Below are positions 49,311-60,510 of a stretch of DNA of 64,000 nucleotides, in pieces; position 1 is the first letter of the stretch, and the number at the start of each line of letters is the position of its first letter. Made by a program: the position numbers and the translations under genes. Below the pieces are notes generated by a model. The model had not been told where the DNA came from. It made no database searches and saw only the letters and a program-made list of their open reading frames with translations. The DNA comes from Druceiella hillmani (lineage: Eukaryota > Arthropoda > Insecta > Lepidoptera > Hepialidae). Where the stretch lies: assembly GCA_039881145.1 (NCBI GenBank), contig JAYKKI010000004.1, forward strand, positions 48,346,001-48,410,000, in the 5' to 3' direction.

Positions 49311-50790
49311 ATTTATTTTAATTCTCTCTTTATTTAGGTAATATCGTTAACGACTTTCGCATGGTTGGGTAAGTGCTTAGAGCTTCCGGTTCCGTTTTCG
49401 ATAAAATGAAATGTCAAAAATATTCTTAATTTGCACCCGAAATCATCATGTCTGTTTAATCATGGCTATGAATGAGGATCTCACAAGGTTTTTATAATGT
49501 GCTTTTGTTTAATTAATCAAACAGTATGTTTAACCAACTTGATAATTAATGAGAATTGATATAATAATGATAATTAATAATTAATTCGTACAGTAACCTG
49601 TTAAATACAATTTCGTAACTGTTTAACACAGGATTTGTAATCTATTTAATACGAGATTTGTATATAACATTTTAGGTGCTCATTATGTTTTAGTTAAAAT
49701 ATTTACAAGTTTTATTCTTATTTTTATAGTGTAAATATTATTGAACAATACATATTTCACAACGGAGAATTATCAACTTACTAAAAAAGTAGGAGATTTA
49801 GAAACACTGCTAACGTTTTCCTGTAAACTTTAGGTAACATTTCACTAGCACTGTCATAATTTTAGCATTTTCGGATATAGAGGGGAGGCATGAAAAACTT
49901 ATTTTTCATGAACATTTTCAGCAAAATTTCCTTATAACTTCCTCTTTCGACTTATCCTATATTATGTATGAATAAAAAAAATTCAGTTAATTTAAAACGT
50001 CTATATAATTATTTCATTAAATATTGAAGTAAATGCTTAATCGCTATGATAAATTTACAGTTTTTACATCAAATCGTTGCTAAGAAAAACGGTACGGAAA
50101 TTTTATAAAATATCTCTAGTACTATATTACATAAAAATCAGAAAAAAATAGTTTTGGGATCTTTATATCTTGTTCTTTCAGTTTATGCTTTACATCAAAC
50201 AATATATGAAGTTTTAAAAGAAAATGAGTGAAACTGATATTCTTTCAATTTCACTGGCTCTAAAGAGAAACATTTATGATAAACAGACAGATGCACAAGT
50301 GAGTTAACTTATAAGGATTTACTTCTTCCATTTAAGACAGAGAAACCTAAAAGATGATACATTTTCAGAGCATGTCCCCTGGACTCCTCGATAGCTCACT
50401 CAAGTACTAACCGTGTTCAACGCTGCATGACTTTGACGTCTGAACAATATCAATGATGAAACTTCAGCGTTAATAGTCATACTGTCTTGGCCTATTATTT
50501 TCGTTTCACGTCCACTGCCTCTAAAGAAAATAAACATCAATAAAATAAAGGAAAATTTACTTTCCCATCTCACGATAAATTCCTTAATTTAATTTTGCGC
50601 AGTAACTAGTGAAAACAAAATTAATTTTATATTTGAAACCGGCTGGGAATTTTCAGTTCATTATTTCTGAATAAAATAATCTAAAGTCTTATGAATTGCT
50701 ATTGAGTAGTAGCGAAATCTTTTTGACTATACTATCAACAAAGTTTGAAAATATTATCTATGACAAAAAACCAAAATGCGAGTTAAAGGA
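49311..50790. other. AT-rich unique DNA with a dispersed-repeat scrap
   Basis: No gene recognised. Around 50280-50358 ('aaacagacagatgcacaagt', then 'agagaaacctaaaag') is a short, poorly conserved minus-strand end of the 'GGTTCCGTACCTC' family. Confidence 0.5.
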
Positions 50791-50794
50791 ATTT

Positions 50795-50962
50795 CGCTAT
50801 TAGCAAAGATCTTTGCTAATATCCCACCTGAAGATGTTGTAATACAACGAAACCTAGGTCGTGGTAAAGAAATTAAAGAAAGTAGAATAATACTACATCA
50901 CGTAGTTTCATTTAATTGTGAATAATGAATTTCTACAAAATTAACGCCAAATATATTCAATA
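50795..50962 (+). mobile_element. 3' fragment of a hammerhead-bearing retroelement
   Basis: It begins at the centre of the family palindrome ('ctattagcaaagatctttgc'), includes the hammerhead-like motif at 50824-50864 and continues to the family tail ('aacgccaaatatattcaata', ending 50962). The left arm seen in the 58.8-kb copy is missing, so this copy is a half-palindrome. No reverse transcriptase remains nearby. Hammerhead motifs near the ends are known from Penelope-like elements and retrozymes; assigning this family to either is inference. Confidence 0.7.
50824..50864 (+). ncRNA. Hammerhead-ribozyme-like motif
   Basis: Stem I is CCAC (50824-50827) with GUGG (50861-50864). The core CUGAAGA (50828-50834) fits the hammerhead CUGANGA. 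One extra U (50835) precedes stem II, GUUGU/ACAAC (50836-50840, 50844-50848) with loop AAU. GAAA (50849-50852) follows. A very short stem III closes on CUAG, giving the cleavage triplet GUC (50858-50860). An outer CUUU/AAAG pairing could extend stem I. The extra U between the core and stem II is not canonical, so self-cleavage is uncertain. The order matches a minimal type I hammerhead. Confidence 0.6.
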
Positions 50963-50999
50963 TTTAAATTATTTGTTTAAAAATTGTGCTTAAAAGTAA

Positions 51000-51985
51000 A
51001 ATAATTGTTTTGTTTTCATTACAATTATCTCTTTTATTCAAGTGTACCATTAAAGACGGGCTAGTGATATAATTGTTTTGTCTTCATTATAATTATCTTT
51101 TTTACAGGAGTGTATCATTGAATTTGACCAAGTGCGATAATTGCTTTGTTTTCATTATAATTATCTTTTTTACAGGGGTGTATCATATAGGATGACCAAG
51201 TGCGATAATTGTTTTGTCTTCATTCCAGTTATATCTTTTATACAAATGTATCATTGAGGATGAACTAGTTATATAATTAATTTGTCTTCATTATAATTAT
51301 GTTTTTATACGAGTGTATTCTTGAGGATGGACTAGTGCGATAATTGCTTTGTCTTTATTATGATTATCTCTTTTATACGAGGGTATCATTGCGGATGGGC
51401 TAGTGAGATAATTGCTTTGTCTTGGTTATAATTATCTTTTTATACGAGTTTATTATTGAGGATGGACTAGTGCGATAACTGATTTGTCTTTATTATGATT
51501 GTCCCTTTTATACGAGGGTATCATTGAGGATGGGCCAGTGAGATAATTGCTTTGTCTTCATTATAATTACCTTTTTATGTGAGTGTATGATTGAGAATGG
51601 ACCGGTGTGATAATTTATTTGTCTTTATTATGATTGTCCCTTATATAGGAGGGTATCATTAAGGATGGGCCAGTGAGATAATTGCTTTGTCTTCATTATA
51701 ATTACCTTTTTATACGAGTATATGATTGAGAATGGACCGGTGTGATAATTTATTTGTCTTTATTATGATTGTCCCTTATATAGGAGGGTATCATTGAGGA
51801 TGGGCCAGTGAGATAATTGCTTTGTCTTCATTATAATTACCTTTTTATACGAGTGCATTATTGAGGATGGACCGGTGCGATAATTGCTATATCTTCATAA
51901 CAATTAACTTTTTTATATAAGTGTATCACTTAGGATGGACTAGTGTGTTAATTTTTTTTTTCATTACAATTATATATTTTAGATA
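51000..51985. repeat. 67-bp tandem array, about 14 copies
   Basis: Monomers of 67-68 bp built on 'gataattgctttgtcttcat', 'tataattatctttttatacg' and 'agtgtatcattgaggatgga'. From 51340 onward two types alternate ('gtgagataattgctttgt' and 'gtgtgataatttatttgt' with 'attgtccc'), giving a 135-bp dimer repeated at least three times with very few changes. It begins about 38 bases after the end of the hammerhead-bearing fragment. Confidence 0.93.
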
Positions 51986-53689
51986 TTTTATACATTTTTA
52001 ACCTGCAAAGAGTTATTGAGAACATTAGGCGAGTAAAATTCTTTTCAAATTTCATAATGTTTTAGCTAAGAAATAAAAAAATGCAAAAATTTGGCAACCA
52101 TCTTAAAACTTCTCTATTTTACTAGCAGTTAATCAAAAAATTTAATTCAGCTAGTCCCATTACTTTATGTCAGAAAACATACGCAAAGCAAAAGAGGTGA
52201 AACATATCACTTTTTAATTTTTATATGAAAATTATTCAAACCGTGAGATTAGTTCTTATGAATGCAATTAGCAGTTTCAGTGCAGATTCGTAAGTCGGTT
52301 ATTCAATTGTTGCATAAATAGTATATAAAAATACAAACAATTTATGAAATATTCATAATTAGATATTGAATTACCGAGTTCACTAATATTTTTAAAACTT
52401 ATTAAAACCTTCAAATTTAGTCTAGGTTTATGCTCTGTCAAGGAAACAAATTACTTTCTTTGAAGTAAAATTTCTTTAGACGCAACTTGAAAGTAATTAA
52501 TTTTTTTTCGGACGGAAATAACGTTCAGTAAAGTCTATAGTTTCCTTAGGCAGTTTCCTGTATTTGGAAGCATGGACTGTAGAATTTCGTGAGTATATGT
52601 GTACATTTATAAATATGGTGATGATTTGATGATGAGATTCCGAAATGAAAATTGGAGCTCCTTAATGGATAATAATAAATCAACCGTGATTAAAGATTTT
52701 CTGTTTTCTGATTCAGAGCGGCGTACGAATAATTTTTGACGTTTCCGTGTTTTATAAGTTGTCTAATATAATATTTACCCTCAAATAATTCTTCTGTCAC
52801 TAGGTGTTGGCGTTCAGTGATTTCTTTGCAGATTTTATCCAGATGTGTATACTCTGTACCTCCGAGAATCAATATTTTTAATTACATATGGTTTCTAGAT
52901 TTTATTCATCGGGAACAAAATACAAGTGTAACAAATGATATACATCATGATTTACAAATGGTATTTCGAGACACTCTCATATACCTTTCTATCAGTGCAT
53001 GTTTTCTATAATTAGCTCGTGCGTAAGTTGGATGGGATAATTTTATTTTATATTTTTATTTTCTTGAAGTAAATTTTGAAACGACGTAATTAGGATGCAT
53101 TACGCCTATTTACAAAAACCTTATAGAATTTTTAACGTTTAAAAATATTAATTGATTTTCCAATGTGCTAATGTTATGCGTGTTTTTCTCTAATACAAAG
53201 GATATTTTCTTTTAGTTTTTGATTGCATTACGCGAAGTTGCTTTTCAAATTTCATTGTCGCACTAATTGTTAAACACAATATTCATATTTGTCGTGTACC
53301 CATGTTGTTAATTTGTGTTTGTGTATTATTTATTTCCTTTTGTAAATCTTGGGCGCCTTCCTGATCCGGCTTTCCCGTTAGGGCTTTTATAATATTGCCT
53401 AATATGTTTATCAGACCCCTTGCGTATTAAATTTTTAGGGGTTAAATACTGAAATTTTGACATATTCGTTTCTACTGTGTATTTAATCTGGTCTTCGTGT
53501 GCTTAATTTTTTTTTGTAATATGAAGAGTTTTGTTCTTATGAAGCTGCGGTAAGGTAAAAAGTATGTCGAGTTTTGGCTTGTCTTACGTCACTCGGGCTA
53601 TTGTGACGAACATGATGGCTCCGAGTGTTCTACACCTGTAACACGGGCTCGCCTTAATACCTATAGTGTGATAGTATAATTTTTGCATT
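51986..53689. other. Unique DNA downstream of the gypsy pol
   Basis: On the minus strand this lies 3' of the integrase remnant. A 60-residue ORF at 52690-52872 (reading 'HLDKICKEITERQ') has balanced composition and lies where a gypsy-type element's third ORF or LTR could be, but I recognise no family. At 53335-53455 the minus strand reads a basic, Gly-rich segment with stops around it. No long terminal repeat was identified. Confidence 0.35.
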
Positions 53690-54400
53690 TGAGTACTTAC
53701 CTACTGCTTACGTTCTGTTGTTTGTAGTATATGATAGTCACGTTTGAAAACTATTTGGTCTACTTTGAAATTTGAGGATTTTATAGCTTTGTTTTGTTTC
53801 GATACGATGTTATTTTTCTTCTATGCGTACACTGAGCTATTACTTTCTGTATCAGTTCTGATCTATTTTTGTGTCAAATTACGCAATATTGATAGTATTC
53901 TTTTAGGCAATACATTTTTGAGGGGTTACTTAAGTTTGTGTGTCCAGATAGAAATTTGTGGGGTGAGTAACCTGTTACTGAGTGTATTTGGCTCTACGCT
54001 ATGAGAGCATAGCGCTTAAGATCTATGAGATCATCCTTATTTTTCAGTCATTGTAATTGAATTAGTTCGCCAATTAATGAAAGGAATCATTCGATAGAAG
54101 AATTTGAATTCGGATTATATAATGTGGTAAAATATATGCTTATTTTATGCAGTGTAAAGATTAGCTATATCATTTCATTATCAAATTTAGTGCGTGTGTG
54201 GTAATTTCGTTACCTAAACCTTTTATTGAAAATAATTGTTTTAATGATTCAGCTATGTGTTGACTACTTATTGCTGTCAGCGATATAGCCTGTGTATACT
54301 TACAAAAGATATCTATTAATATAAAGAGAGTAAGTCCGTCTGATGTATATAAATCCACGTGTAAATGGTTTGGTCGGGATATATGTTAGAGCTAATGGTG
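53690..54400 (-). pseudogene. Ty3/gypsy integrase remnant
   Basis: The integrase would insert the retrotransposon cDNA. On the minus strand, 'HVDLYTSDGLTLFILIDIF' (from about 54362) gives the first catalytic Asp region of the core. It is followed by 'SSQHIAESLKQLFSIKGLG', then 'LHKISIYFTTLYNPNSNSS' (about 54150-54080), the segment next to the catalytic Glu, and 'HSVTGYSPHKFLSGHTNL' (about 53975). The C-terminal 'FKVDQIVFKRDY' lies at about 53745. Several in-frame stops interrupt it, including one just after 'NSNSSIE'. It is read with the RNase H and RT remnants upstream as one pol. Confidence 0.85.
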
Positions 54401-54477
54401 ATTTTAAGGGATTTCGTTCATTTTTCGTCTTTAAGCACGATTCGCTCTAGTTGGTATATTTTTATATCGAAAGCAAC

Positions 54478-54790
54478 ATCTTGCTCTAATGACACTTGCT
54501 ATTGATGCATTTTTTTGACTCTATGATGTCTTGGTTTAATGATACTTGATATCGATACATTTTTTTGACTCAATGATATCTTGGTTTAATGATACTTGAT
54601 ATTGATACATTTTTTTGACTCTATGATGTTTTAGTGTAATGATACTTGCTATTGATGCATCTTTTTGCCTTCGTGATGTCTTGGTCTAATGATACTCGCT
54701 ATTGATAATTTTTTTTGCCTTTTTGATGTCTTGGTCTAATGATACTTGCTATTCATATAATGATACTTGTTATTGAAACTGCCTTTAGAA
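54478..54790. repeat. 50-bp tandem array inside the gypsy pol
   Basis: About six copies of 'tcttggtctaatgatacttg' plus 'ctattgatgcatttttttga' plus 'ctctatgatg'. The last copies are truncated. It lies between the RNase H linker and the integrase core, where the HHCC zinc-binding region of the integrase should be and is not readable. Confidence 0.92.
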
Positions 54791-55139
54791 ATTTAATGAT
54801 TTTTGACCATCTGTATCAATGATAAGAATGAAAACATCTTTGATCACCGTCTTCGAGTTGGTAGATCGTATGTCAAGTCTGTATTCTGTACCAGGAGTCT
54901 TTGTAATATAAAATTACTTCGTCTACCTGTCTAATTGCGTGACTAGTTACGAGGATACCTCATATCTCATGTTTTGGTTGTCTATGGTCGGCTTCTATCA
55001 TATCATGAACGTGTACCATGTGTTCTGGTTTCAAAATTTTCCTGTGTCGTATTCTGACAAGTATTCGGCCTGCAACTTCGTCTACCTATTCCTCGTTTTC
55101 ACATTTTCTGCTAAAGATTCATCACTTCTGTGAATTTTT

Positions 55140-55640
55140 ACTCGTGATAACGCGTCAACGTTCATATTTTGACGGCCTTGTAAATTATTTCGAAATTGTA
55201 TACGATGTGACGTAAGCACTATCGGGTGGGTGAACAACTAACCACATAAAGGTCTATCTGTGGTCCGTGTATATAACAAATTTTTAGCCATACAAATAAT
55301 CACTGTGGTATTCTATTTCCTATACAATACCGAGACATTTTTTCTATTTAGTAGAATACCGTCTTCCTGTTACGATGTGTGTAAAGTGTACATGAGGCGT
55401 AATTTACCCGTTTGTCATTACCTTCGGTGACTTGAGAAAATACCGCGCCTAAAGCTTAATTTGATGCGACCGTGGTTAGAGTAAATGATTGTCTAAAATC
55501 TGGATATTTTAAAAGATATGCATCAGTCGGGATTTCTTTACAGTTTTCGAAAGCTTTTAAAAAATCGGGCAAACGAACAACTTCCAATTTTTTTTTCACA
55601 TTGTGTCATTGGTTTTGTTCATTTTGCGAAGTCTTTTTAT
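55140..55640 (-). pseudogene. Gypsy RNase H remnant
   Basis: RNase H would degrade the RNA strand during reverse transcription. The minus strand reads 'FLKAFENCKEIPTDAYLLKY' (from about 55555) and 'PDFRQSFTLTTVASN', where the usual first catalytic Asp is Val. A stop (55456-55458) and 'ALGAVFSQVTEGNDKRVNYAS' text follow, then 'TDRPLCG' (near 55258), a stop, and 'NMNVDALSRVKI' (about 55150), the signature end of the pol RNase H region. Dead by several stops and by the lost Asp. Confidence 0.85.
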
Positions 55641-55679
55641 GAATTAATGGTAGTATCCAAATAAAACGGAGAAGATATT

Positions 55680-56345
55680 ATTTTGTGTTGTGTTTTAGGT
55701 ATGGGAAACTGCTAAACAGAACTGAAAAAATAAAGCAATACGCTTGAATTTTTCGTTGATTAGGGTGTGTATTTTTGTTGGTCATCTCTTGTCTTAAAAA
55801 CTCTATTTTTTTTGCGGAGAAACTTTGACTTGTCCAATTGAATTTTAATATGATTGAGTTTGGGCCTATTGAACACACGCCTAGGTTCTTCAATTTGTTC
55901 TTGAAGAGAAGTGGGGAATACGGTTATACTGTCGAGATAGAGTAAACATGTCCTCCTCTTAGAATTGCGTCTATCAGTCTTTGGAGCATTTTTTTGGGGC
56001 ATTATTTAATCATAGTTACCACGTTCAGTCGAAATTTTTATTGTGCACGCCCGAGTTTGAGTTACAGATCTTGATTAATTGGCAGGGTGTATTTTTCTTT
56101 GATAATGCGTTCGTCAAGTAGCCTGTAATCAATAATGAAGTACCATTTCTCTTGGCCTGATGCATTAGAGATTTTTTTGGAAAATTATATACTGGACAAT
56201 ACAAGGGTAGATGCTTTCCAGGATAATTCCCTTTTATAAAAGTGAATTGACTTGTTTTATATCTCATGGCTTTCTTTTGGTGCTTGCCGATAGTTCCAAA
56301 AATATGGATGTCATCTGAAATGCGTAATTTACGGGTAGTTTTTCA
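55680..56345 (-). pseudogene. Gypsy reverse transcriptase remnant
   Basis: Minus-strand text in changing frames. 'WNYRQAPKESHEI' (about 56310) is the usual RT entry. 'NASGQEKWYFIIDYRLLDER' follows (about 56165), then 'LLYLDSITVFPTSLQEQIEE' (about 55945), where the catalytic YLDD has become YLDS, and 'IQLDKSKFLRKK' (about 55835). At least three frame changes are needed to follow the domain. The fingers-to-palm segment between the IDY block and the YLDS block is largely missing. Protease and gag were not found upstream. Confidence 0.88.
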
Positions 56346-56450
56346 AAATAAAATGTATCTCCATATTGATAACATAATTTCCTTGTTCATGTGTTCGGTA
56401 CATAGCCTATTTAGATTATGTTTTACCTTGATGTCTAAATCTTATGAGTT

Positions 56451-56916
56451 TTGATAATAATTCAATTTGATTCATGGAGGGTGCTTAGATTCAAAATGAG
56501 GCGTAAGTCCAATATTAATATCGTTACTGATAATTTATTTTAAATCACTCTCGTTTATGAGCTAAAGCTACCGTTTTTTATTGATAGAAATGCAGCATCT
56601 ATTTAAGACCTTATTTCCACGCGCAAATATCTTAAATGTTACCGCCATTCAAATAATTTCTTTTCATTTTTATTAATTTCTCGCATCGATATTCGATAGA
56701 TACTCTCCGCGCTGGATTCTCAATTCTATTGGCATTTTTGTACGTCACATTCTATTTTTTAATAGTTCTGATCTGTTCTTAGTCATTCTAATAAACTAAT
56801 GCATTTCGTAGATATCGTTACGTTGATCACCTAATCGCATCTTAAAGGTGGGCCTAATTTTTTCCCCGTCTATAGGTACGTCAGCTAAGACAAAATATAT
56901 GACTGATTATCCCTTA
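56451..56916. other. Unique DNA upstream of the gypsy RT
   Basis: On the minus strand this is where protease would lie, but no D-S/T-G motif was recognised. At 56880-56805 the minus strand is open for about 30 codons with balanced composition, unrecognised. Confidence 0.4.
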
Positions 56917-57417
56917 CCTTACGTTGTTTGTATCTGAAACATTACTGCTAATAACCTACAACAAATACTTCAAACAAACCATCACCAACAAGAAAAGTAG
57001 TTATCAATTGAATCAAAAAACTCCTAACTTTTTGAAGTTAATAAAGGCTGGTAACTGGATTTGAAAAAATCACCTCTAATTTACAACTTATCGATAGGAC
57101 GCCATTTTTTTGTGACTTGCCTGAAAGTATTGTAGGTTGTTGTTATCGAGTATTCATTTCACATTCGTCCATATTTTAATGTCATAGGGTCATAATATTT
57201 GCTTGAAGAATGACCAGCCTCTCTGTTATCGTGGCTTTATATGAAATATATTACGTAAAATTTATAAATGAAAAAATTACGTTAAATAAACAATATCTCG
57301 ATATGACGCAGTATTTTATGTAATCTCATTTAAAATTATCATGAGTTGTAATTATCAAAAAATAATTTCACATTAAATCATAGTAATTTTTGAAGGGAAA
57401 TCGGCTTCTCTGCTTTT
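56917..57417 (+). repeat. Direct repeat, copy 1 (about 0.5 kb)
   Basis: Begins 'ccttacgttgtttgtatctg' and ends 'aaatcggcttctctgctttt'. It matches 60511-61013 along its whole length with few changes. Near the 3' end the second copy has a small hairpin ('agagaa' with 'ttctct'). It has no terminal TG..CA, so an LTR is unlikely. It looks like two copies of one short transposable element. Confidence 0.9.
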
Positions 57418-58734
57418 AATATACTAAATAGATTAGTTAATATACTAAATAGGAAAATCTATCGCAATCTTTATAGCAAATAGACTGAGGCCAACACAAT
57501 ATAAATATATGAAAGGACTATCTCGGACCTAGAAATATGTTATAGAACTTATCAAAGTATCCTCATTATCTTCCCGAAAATGAGTACGTTGCACCTCCAA
57601 GCTGCTTTCCAAGTTCGATGGCCCGACTATAGTTCTGTGTAATATTAAGGGTTGACACCCGAGACTACAACTCGACGGTTGATCATGACGTGATTGCCAG
57701 ATGATGTCCCCACACGAGTGCTGTCTTTTTGCCGTGGCCCCAAAATTAGCGTTTCGAACACTCAATAAATATATGTGTATTTATTGCAAAAGTTAATTAC
57801 TACATAATATTATTTAAACATTACAAATTTTATCATTAACATTACAAAGGTTAGTAACATGCCCACTCTCTCATCAGCTTGGCTTTGCCTCATCGGTTTC
57901 GTTTGTGCATTGATCAGCGTTTTGCAGGTAGATCCTTATTTCAAGTTGCTCAGCCTTCTCACAATTGGTCTTTTATCTTGGTGATTCTTGATTATTTTTC
58001 ATCTTTAGATCGTCCGGTGCTACGTAAGCGCTAAGTGCCTTGGGTGTCTACTTGATTCACATTATAATAATTTTGTGAAAAATTATATATTATGCACTGA
58101 AGTCAATGCACCAATTATATTACACTATCTTTTAACTTTACTATGGAAAAATCGAAAAATCTTTCTTTTGGTTTATTTTATGCCATATCATCAGATATTT
58201 CCAATGAAAATTCCTTTTGTCCATTATAAAGAATAAAATTTCACGACTTTGATTTTTTGTCTCTTAGTTAACGTGATTATAGTTAAGTATTAAGGCGTTC
58301 TTTTTAGCTAAGAGTCCAATTAACATACAACAAATAACATGGTTCGTCAAGAAAATATTAACACTAAAATTATTTTGCTGCATCTCCGGTATTAATAATT
58401 TTTAACAAATATAGTTTTTTGGACTTCGCTGTTTATTAGGTTCGCAATAAACATCTTTTTTAATATATTTCACTTATGCATAATAAAATATGTTTCAATT
58501 GAGCTAAGCACACGATAATGCCACAGATGATTTCTTGTTAGACATACACTGCCATATATCCACCTTTTGATATCCCTCTAACCCAAGATCTGCTTGAGGT
58601 ATTAATTTAAATATTTGCATTAGCAAGGAGATGGTAAACGTCACACTATATTTAAAATTACGTCTATATATGTCATATAAATGCCAGAATATTTAAGAAA
58701 ATCCTACCATTTCAATTAATAACTCCATCAAATG
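57418..58734. other. Unique DNA between the direct repeats
   Basis: No gene established. The stretch 57520-57770 has raised GC and a 78-residue minus-strand ORF (57529-57765) of balanced composition with no recognised domain. A 41-codon hydrophobic plus-strand ORF lies at 57859-57984. Both are only candidates. Confidence 0.4.
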
Positions 58735-58981
58735 TCACAATTGACTGGAACTACATTATGTAGTATTATTTTTACTTTCTTCAAGTTCTTAACCACGACC
58801 TAGGTTTCGTTGTATTACATCTTCAGGTGGGCTATTAGTAAAGGTCTTTGCTAATAGCCCACCTGAAGTAATACAACGAAACCTAGGTCGTGGTAAAGAA
58901 CTTAAAGAAAGTAAAAATAATACTACATCAAGTAGTTTTATTTAATTGTGAATAATGAATTCTACAAAATTAACGCCAAAT
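58735..58981 (+). mobile_element. Near-perfect palindromic retroelement piece, hammerhead-like family
   Basis: The left arm (about 58735-58844) is the reverse complement of the right arm (about 58845-58925), meeting at 'gggctattag..ctaatagccc'. The right side continues to the family tail ('aacgccaaatatattcaat'). Both arms carry the 'gaaacctaggtcgtgg' hammerhead-like 3' half. The left arm (minus strand) has stem II shortened by three bases. The right arm has lost 'atgttg', removing part of the core. This is the fullest form of the inverted dimer in the window. Confidence 0.75.
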
Positions 58982-59679
58982 ATATTCAATATCAATCGAA
59001 TGTTTCAATAAATTTTAACGGTATGTTTAAATAATTTGAGAATTATCCTTTTGATTTTATGAATAATTGTGAGTTCAAGGATATAGAACGATCCGCTAAA
59101 GGTTTTCTGATGCAATTCATAGTATATTGAACTACAATGTATGTGGTGCTTTATGGGCCAAATTTTTTTTCAAATTCTACCAAATCAATTTCATTACTTG
59201 AATATAAATCTGATTTTAGAAATACCATTTAAATTAGGTCCACAAAACTTAAACTCGTGACACAGAGAAAAACTTGCCACCTTTTATGTTAGCAAATAGC
59301 AAGCTGAATTGCTTGAATAGTTTAGTGCTCTAACGCAAATGAGGCGTTTCTTAATCGCAACGAAGCAGGTAGCGACTTACTCAGGACTTACCATTATTTC
59401 CATTATTATCATTGCAAACTGAATTATTTTAAAAAAATTTTATTATCTTTTCAAAATAAACCTGAAATTGTATTTTATAGATCAAAATTTATGTTTTATA
59501 TTTTATTTTTCAAAAAATACGAGCAAAACCTGTTGTAGAAAAATTTGATTTTAATTTCTCGTTCACTTCCTACAAAAAATTCGTTTTCCTCAACATAATG
59601 CTGCTTAAAATTCTAAAATATATACTACCCGTTGAGCGAATATCATTAATGCCATTCATTGCTCAAACAACGTATCAAT
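58982..59679. other. AT-rich unique DNA
   Basis: Nothing recognised. Confidence 0.5.
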
Positions 59680-59950
59680 TAAAACATTTAGAAAACCAAA
59701 TACACATTACTCGAAACGAAGTACCAAGCTCAGCATCAAAGCTTTCGCGGGAATTTCTATGTAACATAATACGATAAAAGCTCAAAGCTCCTGCCCCGCA
59801 GTTACCGTAGACACGTGATTTGTTCGGGCAGAGCTTTCCAGGTATGTTTTCGTAGCACGTTTATTGAATTACATAATCATTTTATACGTTGCCACCACTT
59901 CAACGTCGCTTTCGTTCCACGTGTACGTCCCGCTTGACGCGGGTCCGTGT
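59680..59950 (-). repeat. Right copy of a long-range inverted repeat
   Basis: The inverted partner of 49085-49310. It shares 'cgtagacacgtgattt', 'acgataaaagctcaaagctc' and 'attgaattacataatcattt'. GC-richer than its surroundings, like the other copy. Confidence 0.75.
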
Positions 59951-60510
59951 CCGTCTGTGTTTAAGCGTTACGTTTTGGTTGCCAGAGTTTTCCTTTCTCA
60001 ACTTGAAGTAGTGGAAAAAGTTTATGAGAACAATAATATTTAATACATTTTGAAATATATAATAAAGTTAAACTTGTCTGTAATTTTAGTTTCGGAGGAT
60101 ATTGTTTTCGAAAGATAGCAGTTTAAATAAAAGTACTTTCTAAACCAAAGTTGACTTAACTGGAAGGCGTGTAACTTTTTATAGTATAGTAGTGTTTTCA
60201 TTAACTACATTGTTTGTGTTAATTGAAGAAAATATTTCCATTTATTATTTTCTGGACCTTATAACTGAAATTCTTTATTTACTAACAATTAAAAAAATAA
60301 AATCTACTTTAATTTTGGTACTGAAACATGTAAATTGTTAAATTAATTTAATCAACATAACCTAGAAAGGCAAAAATGAGTAGCAATTTGTTTATAAATT
60401 TTATGTAATAGTTTTGACACTTAGAGAAACAAGAATACAAACATACTTTTTATTATTAGCATAGATGAAAAAAAAAATTTTCATCAAAATGCCTTTTTAA
60501 CCCATCACCA
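59951..60510. other. AT-rich unique DNA
   Basis: Nothing recognised beyond a short GC-richer stretch at 59940-60000 next to the inverted repeat. Confidence 0.5.

Noticed and set aside
52690..52872. Envelope-like third ORF of the gypsy element
   Set aside because: Position fits, but no fusion, cleavage or membrane features were seen, so only its existence is noted.
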